Source: Myroides sp. JBRI-B21084 (GTDB lineage: Bacteria; Bacteroidota; Bacteroidia; Flavobacteriales; Flavobacteriaceae). Taken from it: DNA of 64,000 nt. This document shows, piece after piece, positions 63,531 through 64,000 of the stretch. Both the position numbers and the translations under genes were made by a program. The notes beneath the pieces were generated by a model that was given only the letters and a program-made list of their open reading frames with translations, was not told where the DNA came from and made no database searches. The DNA is taken from contig NZ_CP120653.1 of the NCBI RefSeq assembly GCF_030545015.1, forward strand, positions 1,488,001 to 1,552,000. The letters are read 5' to 3'. Each line of letters opens with the position of its first letter. Position 1 is the stretch's first letter.

Positions 63531-63565
63531 TTGTTTTAAAATAACATAAATAAATACTATTTTTG
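63531..63565 (+). promoter_or_regulatory. Possible prfC promoter
   Basis: TATTTTTG (63558-63565) matches the -7 consensus; TTG at 63531-63533 stands 24 bases upstream, a little too far. The ATG follows 19 bases after the -7. Confidence 0.4.
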
Positions 63566-63584
63566 CACCTTTAAAGAAATAAAA

Positions 63585-64000
63585 ATGAGTTTTAAAGACG
63601 AAATTTTACGCAGAAGAACATTTGGGGTTATTGCACACCCCGATGCAGGTAAAACCACATTAACCGAAAAATTGCTTTTATTTGGTGGAGCTATTCAAGA
63701 AGCTGGAGCAGTAAAAAGCAATAAAATTAAAAAAGGGGCAACTTCCGATTTTATGGAAATTGAACGCCAAAGAGGTATTTCGGTAGCTACATCGGTTCTT
63801 GCGTTTAATTATAAAGATAAAAAAATTAACATTTTAGATACACCTGGTCACAAGGATTTTGCCGAAGATACTTTTAGAACTTTAACCGCTGTTGATTCTG
63901 TTATTGTTGTAATTGACGTTGCAAAAGGGGTAGAGGAACAAACCGAAAAATTGGTTGAAGTTTGTAGAATGCGCAACATTCCTATGATTGTGTTTATTAA
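63585..64000 (+). CDS. prfC: Peptide chain release factor 3, 3' end beyond window
   Basis: The first 138 codons of RF3, a translational GTPase that recycles RF1/RF2 after termination. The G domain motifs are AHPDAGKTT (17-25), the switch region [13 protein letters not shown] (with RF3's typical IERQRGISV), [20 protein letters not shown] (85 onward) and [26 protein letters not shown], a segment between G1 and switch I, is specific to RF3 over EF-G. The frame stays open to the end of the window, so the gene is truncated only by the window edge. Confidence 0.95.
   Translation, partial: MSFKDEILRRRTFGVIAHPDAGKTTLTEKLLLFGGAIQEAGAVKSNKIKKGATSDFMEIERQRGISVATSVLAFNYKDKKINILDTPGHKDFAEDTFRTLTAVDSVIVVIDVAKGVEEQTEKLVEVCRMRNIPMIVFI

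Noticed and set aside
1..64000. CRISPR arrays, insertion sequences, prophage or toxin-antitoxin pairs
   Set aside because: No repeated spacer pattern, transposase, integrase or paired small antitoxin/toxin genes were seen; the genes read as core functions.

Overview
The window is AT-rich chromosomal DNA from a member of the Bacteroidota, most likely the Flavobacteriaceae. The evidence is the gene families present (PorX, DUF4294, SIMPL, LETM1-related, TPR-lipoprotein kinases, mitochondrial-type aconitase beside AcnB), promoters with the Bacteroidota -7 element TAnnTTTG, and the near absence of Shine-Dalgarno sequences. The family placement comes from recognising protein families and was not computed. 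I see no insertion sequence, prophage, CRISPR array, rRNA or integron, and the region reads as core genome.

Layout. 1-6032 (+): the end of a META-domain lipoprotein, then a tightly overlapping run of two PH-domain membrane proteins, an alpha/beta hydrolase, MenA, a UPF0173 hydrolase and, after a small terminator, MenC. This is a menaquinone-synthesis block. 6042-13118 (-): a probable five-gene operon with a RimB-RimK fusion, a SIMPL protein, a LETM1-related protein, a TPR-lipoprotein histidine kinase and a paralogue whose ATP-binding domain is degenerate. 13249-14535 (-): metK behind a leader that looks like a SAM-II riboswitch. 14837-24993: a DUF4142-like lipoprotein, lpdA, an ABC exporter, truA, an M64 peptidase cluster, a K+ channel and pepT. 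25108-25293 (-): tRNA-Ser(UGA) and tRNA-Tyr(GUA) behind a clear promoter. 25420-29003 (-): porX-tsaE-ald plus a small DUF4258-like protein; PorX is the type IX secretion regulator.

29207-39040 is mostly on the + strand: a glycosyltransferase, coaE, an OmpR-type two-component system, an M42 peptidase (-), a DUF4294 protein, dnaX, a CvfB-like protein and two exported proteins. The dnaX gene is split by a -1 frame change at a run of ten A residues, just after the gamma-length product. This is either programmed gamma/tau slippage or a homopolymer error, and it is the most interesting signal here. 39080-51644: pheT, a DCC protein, mutS2 without an Smr domain, ung, aroC (carrying a ten-G run), thiN, a rhodanese, a DedA protein, then the operon arginase family-tsaC-cca-ctaA-DUF2490 on the minus strand. 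52793-64000: kynU, a small membrane protein, two different aconitases in tandem, two periplasmic parvulin-type chaperones and the start of prfC.

Several start codons were moved to internal ATGs (RimBK 13118, CvfB 36874, PheT 41515, TsaC 51644). truA appears to use a genuine TTG start. Bidirectional hairpin terminators separate most convergent gene pairs.
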